A stretch of 64,000 nt of DNA from Euglena gracilis (GCA_039621445.1 CP154954.1:45115847-45179846), one strand, 5' to 3'; shown: positions 15,281 to 27,410, numbered from the stretch's first letter. Notes: generated from the sequence alone by a model not told the origin. A program made the numbers and translations.

Positions 15281-17408
15281 ACGCAAACGCGTTTTTGGTG
15301 GTTTTTGCCTTTTTCCTTTTTTTTGTGCTTTTTTTGTTTTTTTTCAGTTTCTGATTTTGGCAAAAGTTGCTCGCCGTGTTTTCTCCCAGGCCTCGCGGGG
15401 ACAGTGTTGGGATTCCAGGCACGCATGGAGGCCGACGTAGGCGCCGAGAGGAGCTCCGCCCTGTGGCGGGTTTGCCAACGACTGCGGTCGGATCGCTGGC
15501 TTTTGCCGCCCCTCCCCCTGCCCTCACCCCCCTGTGTATATGAGCAGTCTGCGCAGACAGTGTGGGCTGCCGGGACAACGGCGACTCAGTGTGTGTCTAC
15601 TTGGTGCTGGCAGTGTAGCCCAGGCCACCAACCGTTGAAAAAAGAAAATATCTGAAATCACTGCAAATCAAATGCATTTCTTATAATTGTTTCTTGATTC
15701 AGATTCTTGAACACATTTTTTGTGATCGTCACGTACCAGGAGCCTGGGGGTGGGCGAGGCTTCGAGGTATCCCCAGAGGGGGATCCTCTATTTTCTCGTG
15801 CAAGAGCACCGAAAAGAAATTGGTCATATTGACACCCCCTGTTGGTCCCTCTGAACCCCCCCCCCTCAAGGCCCCCTGGTGGTGAGTGCCGACCCCCCGG
15901 GTTCTGAGACAAACCTTTGATTTATTGAAGACTATGTTGAAAGGATGTCCTTTTGGCCAACCAGCTTTGGCTCATTGGGTGTATGGCAACTTTCGTTGGT
16001 GTTGTTGGCGTTGTCGTGGTGGTTGTTTGCGGTTGCTTGAGTGTTTGTGTGTTTGTTGCGCTTGTGTTGTGTTGCATTGCGTTGTGTTTGAATCACACAT
16101 TCGTTTAGCCGCCGGCCGTCCCCGGGCCGGGGGGGAATGTGCAAATTGCATAGTTTGCGTTTTTTTTTTTGCTCGATCAAAAATCTTGAGAATTTGCACT
16201 TTTTTGGATGATTTGCATTTTTACATGATGAAAATAATGAAAATTTTTTATAATGAAAATTTGTGAAAAGTCGCATTTTTTTGTTGTTTTTTTTGCACGT
16301 TTTTCCGTTCTGATGTTTTTCCAACATTTGCACAGGAAAAACAGGCAATTTGCTCCACTACCAGCAAACGCTTATTTGGACCTAATTCACATTAGCAGGA
16401 GCACTGGTACAAGTGGATGTCAGGTGAACCACCACATGGCTTTGCAGTTTGCACCTACATTTTCTTTGGTGTTGTATTTTTGGAGCAGATGAAAAAAATT
16501 AACCTCTCCAGTGGAAAAGTGCTCAGCCCCAAAGGAATTAGTATGCAATTTACATATTTTTTTTCATTTTTCCCTTTTTTTTTGCATTCCATATTTTGAG
16601 GAGCTTTGTTGCATGTTTCCAACAATGTTTGGGGTGTGGGTGACTGGCTTTTTTAGAGTGATTGACTGGTTTTGATGATTGACTGGCCCAGGGGGTCGGG
16701 GCAGCAAAAAAAAGCACCAAAATGACCCGGTGCCGAAGGCGCCAGAAAAATGAAAAGGATTTGTCCTTTTTTTTCACGTTTCTGGTCATTTTTCCCTCGG
16801 ATTCCAGAGTGCCCAACCCCCGCAGGGGGGAGGGTTAGTGATTTACTGTTTTCCGGCGGAAACAAGTGAGTGACTGGTTTCTGGAAGAGTGGCGTGGCCC
16901 CTCCCTCCAGGGGTCGGTCAAAAAAAAAACTGTACGGTTTGCATTGGCAGTGCTGCGTGGTGGTGTGGCGTTTGTTGTCCGCATCGTGTCGGTCATTTAG
17001 CGCTGCTGACTCGTCACTCGTCCGGACCCCGGTCGGGCATCCTCCCCACTCTCCCCAGGGAGCCTTTCCCCCGCCAGACCGTCTCCATCAGATGCCCCCG
17101 GCTGAAGGGAAAGATGTTCATGGCAAAGGCATGGCAGGGGTCCCTGCGCCGCGTCCACACTGCGCCAGGGGGTGTTGGTGTGCATCCGTTTGTGTGACTT
17201 TGTTTGTTTTTCCTCTGTGTTTTTTTGTGTGTTGGCGTCACCACAGCGTTAGTAGCTCCCCGGCATTGCATTATCTGTTTGCACCCATGTGCTATTGCTG
17301 TGGGGCGTTTGAAGAACCGCTCACATATGCGCATGCAACGCACACACTGGCCCTCCCTCAATACACACACAATATGCAACGCAACGCAACGCAACACATA
17401 AATACACT
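15281..17408. other. Mostly non-coding; one possible exon at 15,405-15,505
   Basis: The block 15,405-15,505 could encode GFQARMEADVGAERSSALWR then VCQRLRSDRW in a GC-rich frame, with no family recognised. The remainder is AT-rich, with a repeat carrying gtgattgactggttttg phrases (about 16,640-16,885) and a GC-rich patch at 17,020-17,180 of unclear status. Confidence 0.35.
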
Positions 17409-17600
17409 ATATGCACACACACACACACACACAACACACACACACACACAACACACAACACACACACAACACACAACACACACACACCCACCCACCCACC
17501 CACACACAACACACACGCACACACAGCACACAACACACACACAACACACAACACACACCCACCCACCCACCCACCCACCCACACACACACAGACACACAC
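17409..17600. repeat. (CA)n and (CCCA)n microsatellite
   Basis: CA and CCCA units with many small interruptions. Confidence 0.9.
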
Positions 17601-17724
17601 TCAAACAACACACGGCGCACATAAGCAAACTGTTCACACGTGTTGTGTGTTAAGTGTTCGCCCTGGCACCAAATCACGCGTCACCGTCCGGGGGTAGAAG
17701 GGCTGTCCCGGCGCAGCGTGGCGG

Positions 17725-17878
17725 CAGTCCCCCGCGGCCTACCCAGAGGAGGAGGACGCGCCCTTCGTCTACGACGCCGCCGGCCCCACCCGCTGCCTGA
17801 TGGCCCTCGGCCTGCAGGCGCTGTTGGATGCGAAGCCGGAGGCGCTGCAGACCCCCGACGCTGACCCCGGGGCGGCCA
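17725..17878 (+). CDS. Ankyrin-protein gene, exon 1 of three that join
   Basis: Encodes AAYPEEEDAPFVYDAAGPTR then CLMALGLQALLDAKPEALQT. The last bases GCGGCCA are repeated at the start of the next exon (18,303-18,309), so removal of one copy keeps the frame and gives DPGAAKGNYLLHTAAA. The 5' edge is not defined. The N-terminal stretch resembles no family I can name. Confidence 0.5.
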
Positions 17879-18309
17879 CCGCACACCCTCCACCGTGAGT
17901 GAGTTCCCCGAGGTTTTGGCCGTTTTTGGTCTTTCCCCAAAGTTGACCTCCAAAAGTGGGTCCCCCAGACTCCCCATCCCCACCCCTGGTTTTTTAAAGA
18001 AAAACCCTGCTGGAGGAGCAGGGGCCAGTTGTAGTCCGCCAACCTAGGTGCATGGTTCGGCGATTCCAAGTCTATGCTCATGGATTCGCACACGCACGCA
18101 CACTCACCCGTTAACTCCCTAACTCATTCACACACAGACACACACACACACACACTAACTCACTCACTCACTTACTCAACCACCGCGTATAGCATACACA
18201 CGTGCACACGCGACAGGAAGGATGGGCACCACCAGGGCGGACGGCACGCCTGCGGGACCCCCCCCCCCCCGATGGCGGACCCCGCTGGTCGGGCCGACCC
18301 GGGCGGCCA

Positions 18310-18440
18310 AGGGCAACTACCTGCTGCACACCGCGGCAGCGTCCAAGGCGGCGGATTGCGTGGCGCTGTTGGTCGACCGCCACGTTGCGGTGGACCGCCA
18401 TTTTGACCCCCGCCTCCTCCTCAACGCCCGCGGGGAGAGC
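18310..18440 (+). CDS. Ankyrin-protein gene, exon 2
   Basis: Encodes GNYLLHTAAASKAADCVALL then VDRHVAVDRHFDPRLLLNAR and GES, with the LLHTAAA...CVALLVD pattern of an ankyrin repeat. The next intron (18,441-19,519) has CAGGCG at 18,446-18,451 and CGCCTG at 19,514-19,519. Joining AGC to CCG gives GESPALHVAEG, a canonical ankyrin start. Ankyrin repeats are protein-binding modules. Confidence 0.6.
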
Positions 18441-18483
18441 CCAGCCAGGCGGATGCCCCCACCCCCTACCAAACATATTTCAT

Positions 18484-18559
18484 GTGTGTGTGCATGTGCG
18501 TGTGCGTGTGTGCGTGCGTGCGTGCGTGCGTGCACGTGCGTGCGTGCGTGCGTGCGTGC

Positions 18560-18642
<83 letters not shown>
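18484..18642. repeat. (GTGC)n-(GT)n microsatellite
   Basis: GTGC units pass into a long GT run within the ankyrin-gene intron. Confidence 0.9.
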
Positions 18643-18643
<1 letters not shown>

Positions 18644-18678
18644 ACGCGCACGCGCACGTGCGTGTCCACACACATTTA

Positions 18679-19037
18679 ACCCCCCCAAAAAATGAGACCC
18701 CCTTGGCCGATCAAGCAAAAATCCAAAGAATAAAACGCCCCCAAAGACAGAATCCCCCCCTGACGGCACGAAATGCTGAAGAAGGTGAAATTTCAATTTT
18801 TGGGGATTTTTGGGTTCCAAAAAAAATAGTTGATAAATGTCAAATTGTACCAATTTACATATGGCGCGACGCAAATGCCGAAGGAAAAGTTCTTGGTTGG
18901 TGTTTTTGGGAACCTGAAAATGATGTTTTTTGGGCCCGGGTCAGTCAAGGATGAATCCTATACACAAGAACCTCCTGGAGGTTTCCAGCAGCAGGCCCAA
19001 AAATAAGACCCGGGACATATTTGGGGGAGGGGGGGTT
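18679..19037. mobile_element. TA-flanked MITE, AACCCC family (copy A2)
   Basis: Same internal order as 7,729-8,187: cccccccaaaaaatgagacc, gccgatcaagcaaaaatcc, ctggaggtttccagcagcag and aaaaataagacccggg. It lies in the ankyrin-gene intron and is flanked by TTTAA on both sides, so the duplication is TA within TTTAA. Confidence 0.6.
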
Positions 19038-19166
19038 TAATGCTGCACACACAATATTTAATCATATGTCAATGTATTCTGTATTACAGATCAATACATT
19101 ACAGACAAAATTTAATTATGAGATATGCATTGTTGATCATTGTCTCCTTGCATGTGAATAAAATTG

Positions 19167-19172
19167 TGTGCA

Positions 19173-19211
<39 letters not shown>

Positions 19212-19235
19212 ACGTGTGCGTGCGTGCGTGCGTGC
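19167..19235. repeat. (GT)n/(GTGC)n microsatellite
   Basis: GT run ending in GTGC units. Confidence 0.9.
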
Positions 19236-19519
19236 ATGCGCACAGCTGCCCACTGGTACAGTGGGCAGTGGAGTTGCAATTTCATGCGCTCCCCCCCTCC
19301 CGCCGCCGCCAACCGATGCACAACAATGGCCGAACGGCGGTGTGAGTGGTGGGATGCCTGCTACATGTACCGCGCATCATACGGGGATTTCTGTGTGTCA
19401 GGTGGGCGTTTGTGTGGGGGGGCTTGGCACTCACTCCTCCGTCCCTTTTGATGGCATGCGGAGAACACCGAGACCGTGGACGCTGGGCTGTGGGGGCATT
19501 GGGGGGGGGGGGGCGCCTG

Positions 19520-19684
19520 CCGGCACTCCACGTGGCGGAGGGCCACCCGCCGTGCCTGCAGGCGCTGGCGGTGTGGCGGCCCGCCGCCGCGCCGCCGCGG
19601 GTGCTGTGGCCCCAGCGGTCCAAGAGCGACGCCCTCCTCTTCGACCTCAGCCCCTCCCACCTCGTGGACAACCGCCCGGCGCTT
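19520..19684 (+). CDS. Ankyrin-protein gene, exon 3
   Basis: Encodes PALHVAEGHPPCLQALAVWR, then PAAAPPRVLWPQRSKSDALL and FDLSPSHLVDNRPA. The first part completes the ankyrin repeat started in the previous exon; a long insertion follows before the next helix. The 3' edge is uncertain because a short GCACT tandem (19,695-19,720) follows. Confidence 0.55.
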
Positions 19685-21450
19685 TGGGTTCTGCACTGCA
19701 CTGCACTGCACTGCACTGCAGTCCCTGGGGTAATTGCGGTTGTAATTATTCATCCCGAGACATATGCCTTGAAATTGGGCTTTAAACGCAATTCAAATGT
19801 GCATTTCAGGCCCCAAAACTTCTTTCTCGTTTTGCATTGCCCAGTGGGCAGTTGCGATTGTTGCCTCTCGGCCAGTTGTCCCCTCTGTGCTGCCCAAACT
19901 GTCCCCTCCTCTGGCGTGTGAGATAAACCCTCCTCAAAACAATTTTAACCCCCAGGTAATGAACCCCCCTTTGAGGACCAATTTCGGCTGTCCACATAAT
20001 AAGCCACTCCCCTTTCTGCACGCTCTCAGAGAACAAAGGAATCACAGGATACATCCAGAAATTACAGCAACTGACGAAATTGAATCCACAAACATATCAA
20101 ACCAAGGTATCGTGTGCGATGAAAACAGCTAGATTTTTTTTGCAAAAAAATGCTTGGAAATGCTTGGAACTATTGGTGTGCTTTTTCAGCCAGTTTTTGA
20201 GTTCGAAAAGGCAGCCTTGTACCCCTCCCCAGGTGCTTGGCCCCCGGGAGCCAACCTTATGGGGGCCAAATTTGCATGTGAAGAATTTTGGCGGCCATAT
20301 ATATGCAACAGGCCGAAGGCCGATTTTAGACGGCCAAGTTTGCAAGCATGTAAGGAAGAGGGGGACAAGCGCCTGGGGGTGGGGAGGTGTCATTACCCCC
20401 CACCTTTTCCCGAGGTCCAAGTGGCCAGTACCCCCCCCCTTAGTCGTACGACCACCCCTCATTTATGACCACCCCCCGGTCACAGGTTGCAGGTTGCGAA
20501 AAATTTAACCCCCCAAAATAAGTCCCCCCCCCTGGCCGGTCCGAGCAAAAATCCATGAAATGGACCCCCCCCCCAAAATAAGGTCCCCCCTGCCGGCGCG
20601 AAGCGCCGGATTTTTGAAAAATGGGACATTTTGGGGGGTAAATCTGCCATTTTGGGACAGTTTTCACACACTTCTACGACCGCCCCCTCATCTATGACCA
20701 CCCCCCGGTCACAGGTTGCAGGTTATGGGGGTGTTATGACCACCCCCCCCGGTCACAGGTTGCAGGAACCCGGTCATACGACTAGGGGGGGGGGGGTAGT
20801 ATGTGGTTGCTTTCAAAAATCTTTCCCAAATAATAATTTCAGGGGGTGAATAATTGAGAGATGGACATGGAAACCACAAGTGTTTTGTTCCGGTTTTCTT
20901 TTCCCCATTTTTTTGTGCTTTTTTTTTGCCTTTTCTGGATGGTCTTTGGTGTGTTTATTCGCCTGACTAAACCACAGCGACCAAGTGGATCCAGCAATCA
21001 GAGGAGGAAATCTGGGGTGAGGAGGCACAAAAGGATTGTGATAAGTATGGTCTGGGTCTACAATGCATTTCTCTCAAACGCAGATCTTCGGTGCTTCCGT
21101 GGTGTTGAAGGAGACAAACAGAAACAAAAAGGCATGGTCACTGGCACGGTGGCATGGCAAAGGCCACACACCTCTCGACACCTCTCAGGGCATATCGCCC
21201 CGTCCCCCCCCCTGTCGAGTGGTCCGACACGGTTCAGTACGGACCACCTGGCAGGGGGTGGGAGGGTGCGGCGCAATATGCCCCGAGAAATGGTATTATT
21301 TTTTTCACTCACAAGTGGCCCCAGTAATGAAAGCAAATTTCAGCAATTCCGAAAACACACAAAACAGGACAGAAAACCTTTTTCGGGTGTCACCCCCCCT
21401 CCCCCTCTCCCCCCCCCAGCGAAACCTCCCTCCCCGGGCCCCGCCGCCAG
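19685..21450. other. Non-coding stretch with one MITE
   Basis: AT-rich sequence and the TA-flanked MITE at 20,431-20,796. I see no exon. Confidence 0.5.
20431..20796. mobile_element. TA-flanked MITE, CCCCTTAGTCGTACGACC family
   Basis: The left end CCCCCCCCCTTAGTCGTACG and the inverse of the right end (CCCCTAGTCGTATGACC) match apart from run length and one base. TA lies on each side (20,429-20,430, 20,797-20,798). It contains repeated ccggtcacaggttgcagg units and the hairpin CCGGCGC-GAA-GCGCCGG (20,593-20,609). Confidence 0.7.
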
Positions 21451-21585
21451 CCCTTCCTGCGGTCGGAGGTGACCCTCTCCAACATCATCGCCGGGATGCT
21501 GCAGGCGGAGGCCGCCTTCCTGGCCCAGCACCCGAAGTACGCCGACTGGCTCCTCAGCCCAGCCCACCCCCTGGGCCGTGTGGCA
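21451..21585 (+). CDS. Candidate exon, unrecognised domain
   Basis: GC-rich frame PFLRSEVTLSNIIAGMLQAE then AAFLAQHPKYADWLLSPAHP. It begins after a possible CAG acceptor (21,448-21,450). The peptide has normal amino-acid balance and helical character. No family recognised. It lies between the ankyrin and TPR exons on the same strand. Confidence 0.45.
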
Positions 21586-22038
21586 GTTGCGGGGGTGGCG
21601 GGGAGGTAATAGCAGTGGGTGGCACGGCGCGTACCCTCGGCGCCGGCGTCCAGGAAATGAAAACAGGACCCCCCCCCCAGTCTGTATTTGGGCGGAAGTT
21701 CAATCGTCCATATTTTGTCTAAACCCAAACCGTTGAACAACTTTTTTTGAACATATTTCATACATGTCAAGGTGTACCGTTCTGTGCAGCGTTGCACAAC
21801 AGTGTTCTTCGAGGTCGAGTGCTAAAAAAAGCCTCTTTGCCACCGGAATTTGGCCAGGGTGATGGGGTTCTCGGCCGGGAAACGGACCTAAAAGTATTCA
21901 GTCCAGAGACACGGGCTTGCCTCGGCACTGCAGAGGTGGAAGCGAGAACTCTCCTGAGACGGCTTTGATGCCCCCCCCCCCGGAAGGGAGGGCCGAACAC
22001 CAGGGGCAGGGGGAGGGGGAGGGGGAGGGGGGCTGCAG

Positions 22039-22173
22039 CAGCGCAACGCGTTGGCAGACGGCGTGTTCTGGCGGAGCCACACGCCGGTGCTCACGATGGC
22101 CCAGCAGCTCACCGCGGTGTGGTACGCCGGGGAGGAGGCCGTGTTCGGGGAGCAGGGCCGGGTGGTTGACCGG
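22039..22173 (+). CDS. Candidate exon, unrecognised domain
   Basis: Encodes QRNALADGVFWRSHTPVLTM then AQQLTAVWYAGEEAVFGEQG, preceded by GGCTGCAG. A coding-like block between G-run repeats. No family recognised. Confidence 0.45.
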
Positions 22174-22269
22174 GGGACCAGGCTGGAAGGAAAGTGCTGT
22201 GAGGGGGATGACATGGGGTCTGGGCGGGGGCTCGTTCACCCGCCTCGTATGCCGGCACCCGGCCCTGCC

Positions 22270-22344
22270 CGGGAGGCCATCTCCGTCTTCGCCCCCGAGT
22301 CGTTCCTGCACCAGGCCATCCCCACCGCCCAGCCCGGCCCAGCC
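22270..22344 (+). CDS. Candidate exon, unrecognised domain
   Basis: Encodes REAISVFAPESFLHQAIPTA then QPG and runs into a C-homopolymer at about 22,356-22,385. Short, but in the same style and strand as the neighbouring blocks. Confidence 0.35.
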
Positions 22345-22353
22345 CCCGTTGAG

Positions 22354-22393
<40 letters not shown>

Positions 22394-22622
22394 ATGACGG
22401 GAGGCGGCCCCGGCAACGGGAGCCGGCGGCCTGACAGTGAGGTCGGTCGCCACCTGGCGCCGTTCCTTAAGCTGCTGCTCTGCGCCCTGCGGCCAGGGCT
22501 GGGGGGCTGGCCAAATGTCCTTCATCGCCCTCCCACACCCTGAACCGTATCCCGGGGGCCAACGTACCCATCCACGGCAAAACCCAACCCAAATGACCCC
22601 CGCTGCCCCGACATGGCACGTA

Positions 22623-22802
22623 CCCCCCCCTTGTCGTTGACACGGCGTGTCGTTGACACACCCCCCGCGTCAACGACACTTTTCTGGAACACTACCTATT
22701 GAATCCCAGCGACATTGACACGGCGTGTCGTTGACACACACCCCGTGTCAACGGCACTCTCCTGGAACATTGGCGTGTCAACGACACGGGGGGGGGGGGA
22801 GG
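22623..22802. mobile_element. TA-flanked MITE, GTGTCAACGACAC family, 180 bp
   Basis: Left CCCCCCCCTTGTCGTTGACA and the inverse of the right end (CCTCCC...CCGTGTCGTTGACACG) form long inverted repeats. Nested copies of the palindrome-like GTGTCAACGACAC and TTCTGGAACA lie inside. TA on both sides (22,621-22,622, 22,803-22,804). Confidence 0.65.
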
Positions 22803-23277
22803 TACCGTTCGGGACCTAAGCCCTGGTTGTTAAACAACTCTCCCACGGGCATACGGAGATGGGGGAAACATGGGAGACCAACCCCCTGGTGTCGTTATGG
22901 CCAAAGGGAGGAAAGTTTGCTTGACCGTGACGCCATTGGGAGTGCCGCTCCACACCTTCCATGGAATTGCGCCACATTTGTGGCGCTTGCATGCCACCCA
23001 AAGTGCCGCAGTGCACAAAGCTTCACCCGACGACGTGCAGCACATCGATGTGCATCGCTCAACACCACCACACAGCACACCGAGCCAGAAGCTTATTCTG
23101 GGCGGGCCACACTACAGCGAAGAAGCGTGCACCTTTAGGGGAGAGGGGTTGAGTTCAAGGTTTGCCAGGGTGATGGCGGCGGTTTACATGATCAGGCCGT
23201 CCATCTCCAAAGTCCCTTCTGAAGACGTTCTTGTCAGCGCTCTGGACATGGGCCGAGGCATCCCCCGACCCTGCCGG

Positions 23278-23388
23278 CAGTCCTCCCCGCTGCAGAACCG
23301 GCACCGCCAGACGTCGTTCTGCACCGTCAGCCTGGCGGACGCCCAGCAAATGTGCCGCCCCGGCCAAGCCCCCGCTATGGTGCCCGAC
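23278..23388 (+). CDS. Candidate exon, unrecognised domain
   Basis: Encodes QSSPLQNRHRQTSFCTVSLA then DAQQMCRPGQAPAMVPDA. GC-rich codons; upstream bases 23,160-23,277 may extend it (SKVPSEDVLVSALDMGRG). No family recognised. Confidence 0.4.
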
Positions 23389-23454
23389 GCATTGCGCTGT
23401 ATTTGCAATTGTGTGGTGTGGCTCGCATGTGTCTGCACGCCTGCCTGTCTGTCT

Positions 23455-23712
<258 letters not shown>

Positions 23713-23818
23713 GAATGCATGTCAGCCGGTTGGTTTCAGTTTAATATGCCACCCCTACGTACCCCGGCAGGGGTCCAGCTATGGGAGCCACCGATTTTAG
23801 GGGTTTGCCCCCAGCCAC

Positions 23819-23912
23819 CCAGCGGACCCCCTCGTGGACCATTTCCGCTTTGACAACATGACGATGGCCGTCACCTCCCCCCAGGCGGCCAGGCTCTTCC
23901 CCACGAACAGCT
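23819..23912 (+). CDS. Candidate exon, unrecognised domain
   Basis: Encodes PADPLVDHFRFDNMTMAVTS then PQAARLFPTNSS. Balanced composition in one frame; no family recognised. Confidence 0.45.
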
Positions 23913-24160
23913 CGCCTCCCCCACCCATACAAATGGTGAAAGACACACCCCTGGCAACAGTGTTAATGTTTGAGAATTTTTTGTTAGGGTCGGGTTACCA
24001 GGGGGAAGAAAGGTATGTGTGGTCGCACGATACACCTATCTCACAAACCATACATTGGCACAGAAGGGCCCAAGGAAGGGACAGACGGAGGGTGTGCGTC
24101 ATCCATATTTCATCGAGCTCCCGCACTGTCTGTGAATCTGTCAGGTTGGGCTGGCCAGCC

Positions 24161-24255
24161 GGGAGGGCCCTGCTCTTGGTGGCGGACCTACTGGTGCGGT
24201 ACGGGCGAAAAGCGCTCGTGGTGATCACCCCGGCCAACCCCAACGATCCTTGCCA
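24161..24255 (+). CDS. Candidate exon, possible nucleotide-binding-like fold
   Basis: Encodes GRALLLVADLLVRYGRKALV then VITPANPNDPCQ. A hydrophobic helix followed by a basic pair and a beta strand ending in TPANP suggests an alpha/beta fold, but no catalytic motif is visible. Function unknown. Confidence 0.4.
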
Positions 24256-24304
24256 GGGCTGCCCATATCGCTGGATGTGCATGTTTGTTCTTTGTGTTTT
24301 TGTG

Positions 24305-24306
<2 letters not shown>

Positions 24307-24362
<56 letters not shown>
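24307..24362. repeat. (GT)n microsatellite
   Basis: Uninterrupted GT run. Confidence 0.95.
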
Positions 24363-24363
<1 letters not shown>

Positions 24364-24812
24364 GTGGGTGTGGGTGTGTGTGTGTGGGTGGGTGGGTGTA
24401 TGCTGGGGGGATTTGCAAGTTTCATAATTTGCATTTTTTGCAGAGTGAAAATAGTTGCATTTTTGCTTCACTAACAGACAACTGGAAGTTGCATATACTT
24501 TTGGACCAATTTCACATTACCAGCAGTTGTATAATGAAATAAGTATAAGTGGAGTGAACAAGTGAACCAACCATATCATTTTTGAAAGTTTTGCACCACA
24601 TTTTTGCTGCATTCGTGCTGCATTTTGGGGATGGTGAATTTTTTCTAAGTCTTTTCCAGCAGAGCAGTGTACAGCCCCAGTGAGCTCCTGAAGGAATTTA
24701 CATGCAACTTGCATTTTTGCATTTTTTGCATTTTTTTGCATTTTTTGCGCTTTTTTTCATTTTTTGCATTGCGCATTTTGAGTTGTTTTTGTTGTATATT
24801 CCCCCCAGTGGG

Positions 24813-24836
24813 TGTGTGTGTGTGTGTGTGCGTGTG

Positions 24837-24870
<34 letters not shown>
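24813..24870. repeat. (GT)n microsatellite
   Basis: GT run with one TTG interruption. Confidence 0.9.
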
Positions 24871-24873
<3 letters not shown>

Positions 24874-24969
24874 GTGTGATGTGTGTGGTGGGGTGTGGCT
24901 GGTATGTCACACGCTGTGTGGCCATTCCATTTCTCGGGTCCATCGAGGTGGCCTCTGCCCTCCAACTGC

Positions 24970-25059
24970 TGCCCGGTGGTGCTGCCGGGGGACGAGCTGG
25001 AGGTGGTGTTCCCCGCCATCCAGCAGTACCGCGTGCGAGCCTCCGGCTATATCCCCAGG
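24970..25059 (+). CDS. Candidate exon, unrecognised domain
   Basis: Encodes PVVLPGDELEVVFPAIQQYR then VRASGYIP. The frame stays open to TGA at about 25,080, but the sequence after SGYIP looks intronic. No family recognised. Confidence 0.45.
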
Positions 25060-25407
25060 GCTGGCCCGGGCTCCCAGTGAACCCTCAGGGGGGGGGGGTC
25101 TCAGGGCTGACAGGAATCACCACAGCCCTGTGGGTGGGTGGCAGAGGGGGGGGAGTCGACCACCCCCATCATCATCCTGGGGGATGGAGAGGGGGGTTCC
25201 AACACCCCTACCACCAGGCATTCCAATATTTCCGGGAGCGCTTTTTTTAGTCGAAATCTTCCTTTGGGGCCTTCGGCGCTGAAGGAATTTTCCTTGCGCG
25301 GGTGCCGTGATTGGTGGGGGGGGTCCAACCCTCCCCCACCCGGCCTTCCCGTCCAACGCTGGAAAACACCCCCCCCCCGCCCCCCACTGGGTTGGCCGCC
25401 TTCCAGG

Positions 25408-25509
25408 GCGGCCCTGCCGGTGCCGGGCAAGGAGCTCGCTGCACGCCTCGGCGTCCCCGTGGTCATGAAGGAGAACTTCTTCGTCATCGAGATGGAGGCC
25501 GTCGCCCAG
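25408..25509 (+). CDS. Candidate exon, unrecognised domain
   Basis: Encodes LPVPGKELAARLGVPVVMKE then NFFVIEMEAVAQ. Helix-strand-helix character; followed by CAGGGGGCCC, the kind of bases that begin the non-GT introns here. No family recognised. Confidence 0.45.
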
Positions 25510-25520
25510 GGGGCCCGCCG

Positions 25521-26547
25521 GCCCCAAGAGAGGGGCGGGGGTGAGACAGGCCGGCGTTCCCCGTGGCCCGGTCTGGGGACGGGGGGGGGGGGCAGCTGGT
25601 GGAAAGTGACGGATGATGTCCTGTAAAGCATTCCCCGGTCCGCCGAGGAATTGCGTTCAGGCAAATCAGCGAGTGCAGAGGTCGGAGACAGGCCCCCACG
25701 AGGACAGGTCAGCGGCTACGGAGGGAAGAGGACAATTTCCTGGCGGGAGGGGGAGGCTGTACTGCAGGGCAGCTGCCCAGCCCCCACAAGCGGGGAGGTT
25801 GGGATGGCCATTCAGGCATGAGTTCCATCATCAGTGCAAACAGAATTGTGCTAAGTATTTTTAAGGGGGAATTTAGTAAAACTTGGAGGGGCAAATAATT
25901 TAATTTTATTCAGATTTTGAAAAGAAAATTCCCTGCTTGAGCCTTGCAGAATAACTGCAGAGGTTGAGAATAATTAAGACAGTTAAGTTCCATTTTCTCA
26001 GAACAGGGGGGGGGGGGTTGAAAGGACCAACCAAAGATTAAGCGGTGTGGTGCACATGGGGGGGGAGCAGAAAAGCAAACAGTTGCCATTTGCCAGCATC
26101 TTTGAAGTCCCCTGGTGTGTTGTTTGTTTGTTTGTTTGTTTTGGGGGGGGCGGTCTGGGGTCTGCCAGGGTATTGAGTGAGCAGTGGTTTTGGGGGGGAG
26201 GGGGGTCAGACCATCCCCCAGGGAGAAGGGTTCAGACCACCTCACCCCTCCTCCCCCCCCTTCGGACCGGGGGGGGGGGTCTGGGACCCCCCCAGGAACC
26301 AACTGGACCCAAGGAACCCCTTTCACGCCAGGGAAGATGAAAAGTTTGGTTTATGTTTTGATCGATGTGTGTTGACTTTTTCCAAGGAAAATTGCGCGAA
26401 GACACGATTTTGACCTTTTTCCCCAGGCCAAAAAAAAAATCCTGCGCTTTGCGCCAGACATCTTTTTGCTAAGGGGGAGGGGGGTCCGACCACACCGGCC
26501 CTCCCGGCCCATTTAACACCCGGGGGGGTCTGCGGGGCTCTGGCCGG
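25521..26547. other. Non-coding stretch
   Basis: C/G-run repeats, a GTTT tetranucleotide run (26,119-26,140) and AT-rich sequence. No exon seen. Confidence 0.5.
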
Positions 26548-26649
26548 GACGTGTTCTGGGAAATGGCCCAGGAGATGATGAAGAGCGAGAAGCAGGCCGT
26601 CGCCCTGTCCCCGGTGCTGGAGGCGCGGGTCCGCTTCGCCCAGCCCCCT
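26548..26649 (+). CDS. Candidate exon, unrecognised helical region
   Basis: Encodes DVFWEMAQEMMKSEKQAVAL then SPVLEARVRFAQPP. Amphipathic helix; could precede the TPR array that starts at about 27.5 kb. Boundaries uncertain. Confidence 0.45.
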
Positions 26650-27190
26650 GTGCACTGCGCCGTGTGTGGCGGTGCCGGGTGGACGGGTCGTGTGGGACCA
26701 GAAATGGCGTCAGTCTTGGATTTGCTCTGCCTCTGGAGTCAGGGCTTGCCCCTGTGAGCACATAGGCAGAAACCCAACCAACTTGTATTGGGAAGGCAAT
26801 CTTTGTGCCATAAGGAAATTAAATGCATTAGAATTTCTCAAAGCCTGATGCAGTGCAGTGTACATTTTCAATCACAACTCAGCTATGTGGAGCACCGCAC
26901 AAAAATGGTGTACATTTTTACAACAAGATTTTGTCCAACAACTTCGTAACAGACTGCCCCATTTTGTTGTCGAAGCACCACAAATGGTTCTCGGTGCTCA
27001 GATAGGGGGAGAGACAGGGACAACCCTGCCTGGTTGGAAGTGGGGCAGAAGCTCTGGTGGATGGGCAGATGAAGCCCGGGTGGGGACAGCGGTCCTGCCC
27101 ATCATTCACGGTCCACTGGCCATCCCATTCTGTGTCTTACCAACCCTTGACATCCGGTGGATTGAGTCCACAGACTCTGCAGAGTCAGTA

Positions 27191-27410
27191 AACCCCCCCC
27201 CAAATAACCTGGCGGGGCCCTTGCTCCTGGCAATGGCCAAATAACTTGGCGGGGGAGAGGCAAAAAAGGATGGTTCCAGTAACTTGGCACCCCCTTTTTG
27301 GGCGAAATTCTTTTGCGCCGCTGAAAAAGGGGGCCCAAATAACCTGGCGGGGGCTGGGCCAAAAGTTGGTCCAATAACCTGGCACCCCGCTAGGTTTTGG
27401 GGGGGGGGGT
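27191..27410. mobile_element. TA-flanked MITE, AACCCC...AATAACCTGG family
   Basis: Starts AACCCCCCCCCCAAATAACC and ends with an inverted G run followed by TTA. TA lies on both sides (27,189-27,190, 27,411-27,412). Internal repeats of aataacctggcggggg; a related, rearranged copy is at about 10,815-11,060. Confidence 0.6.
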
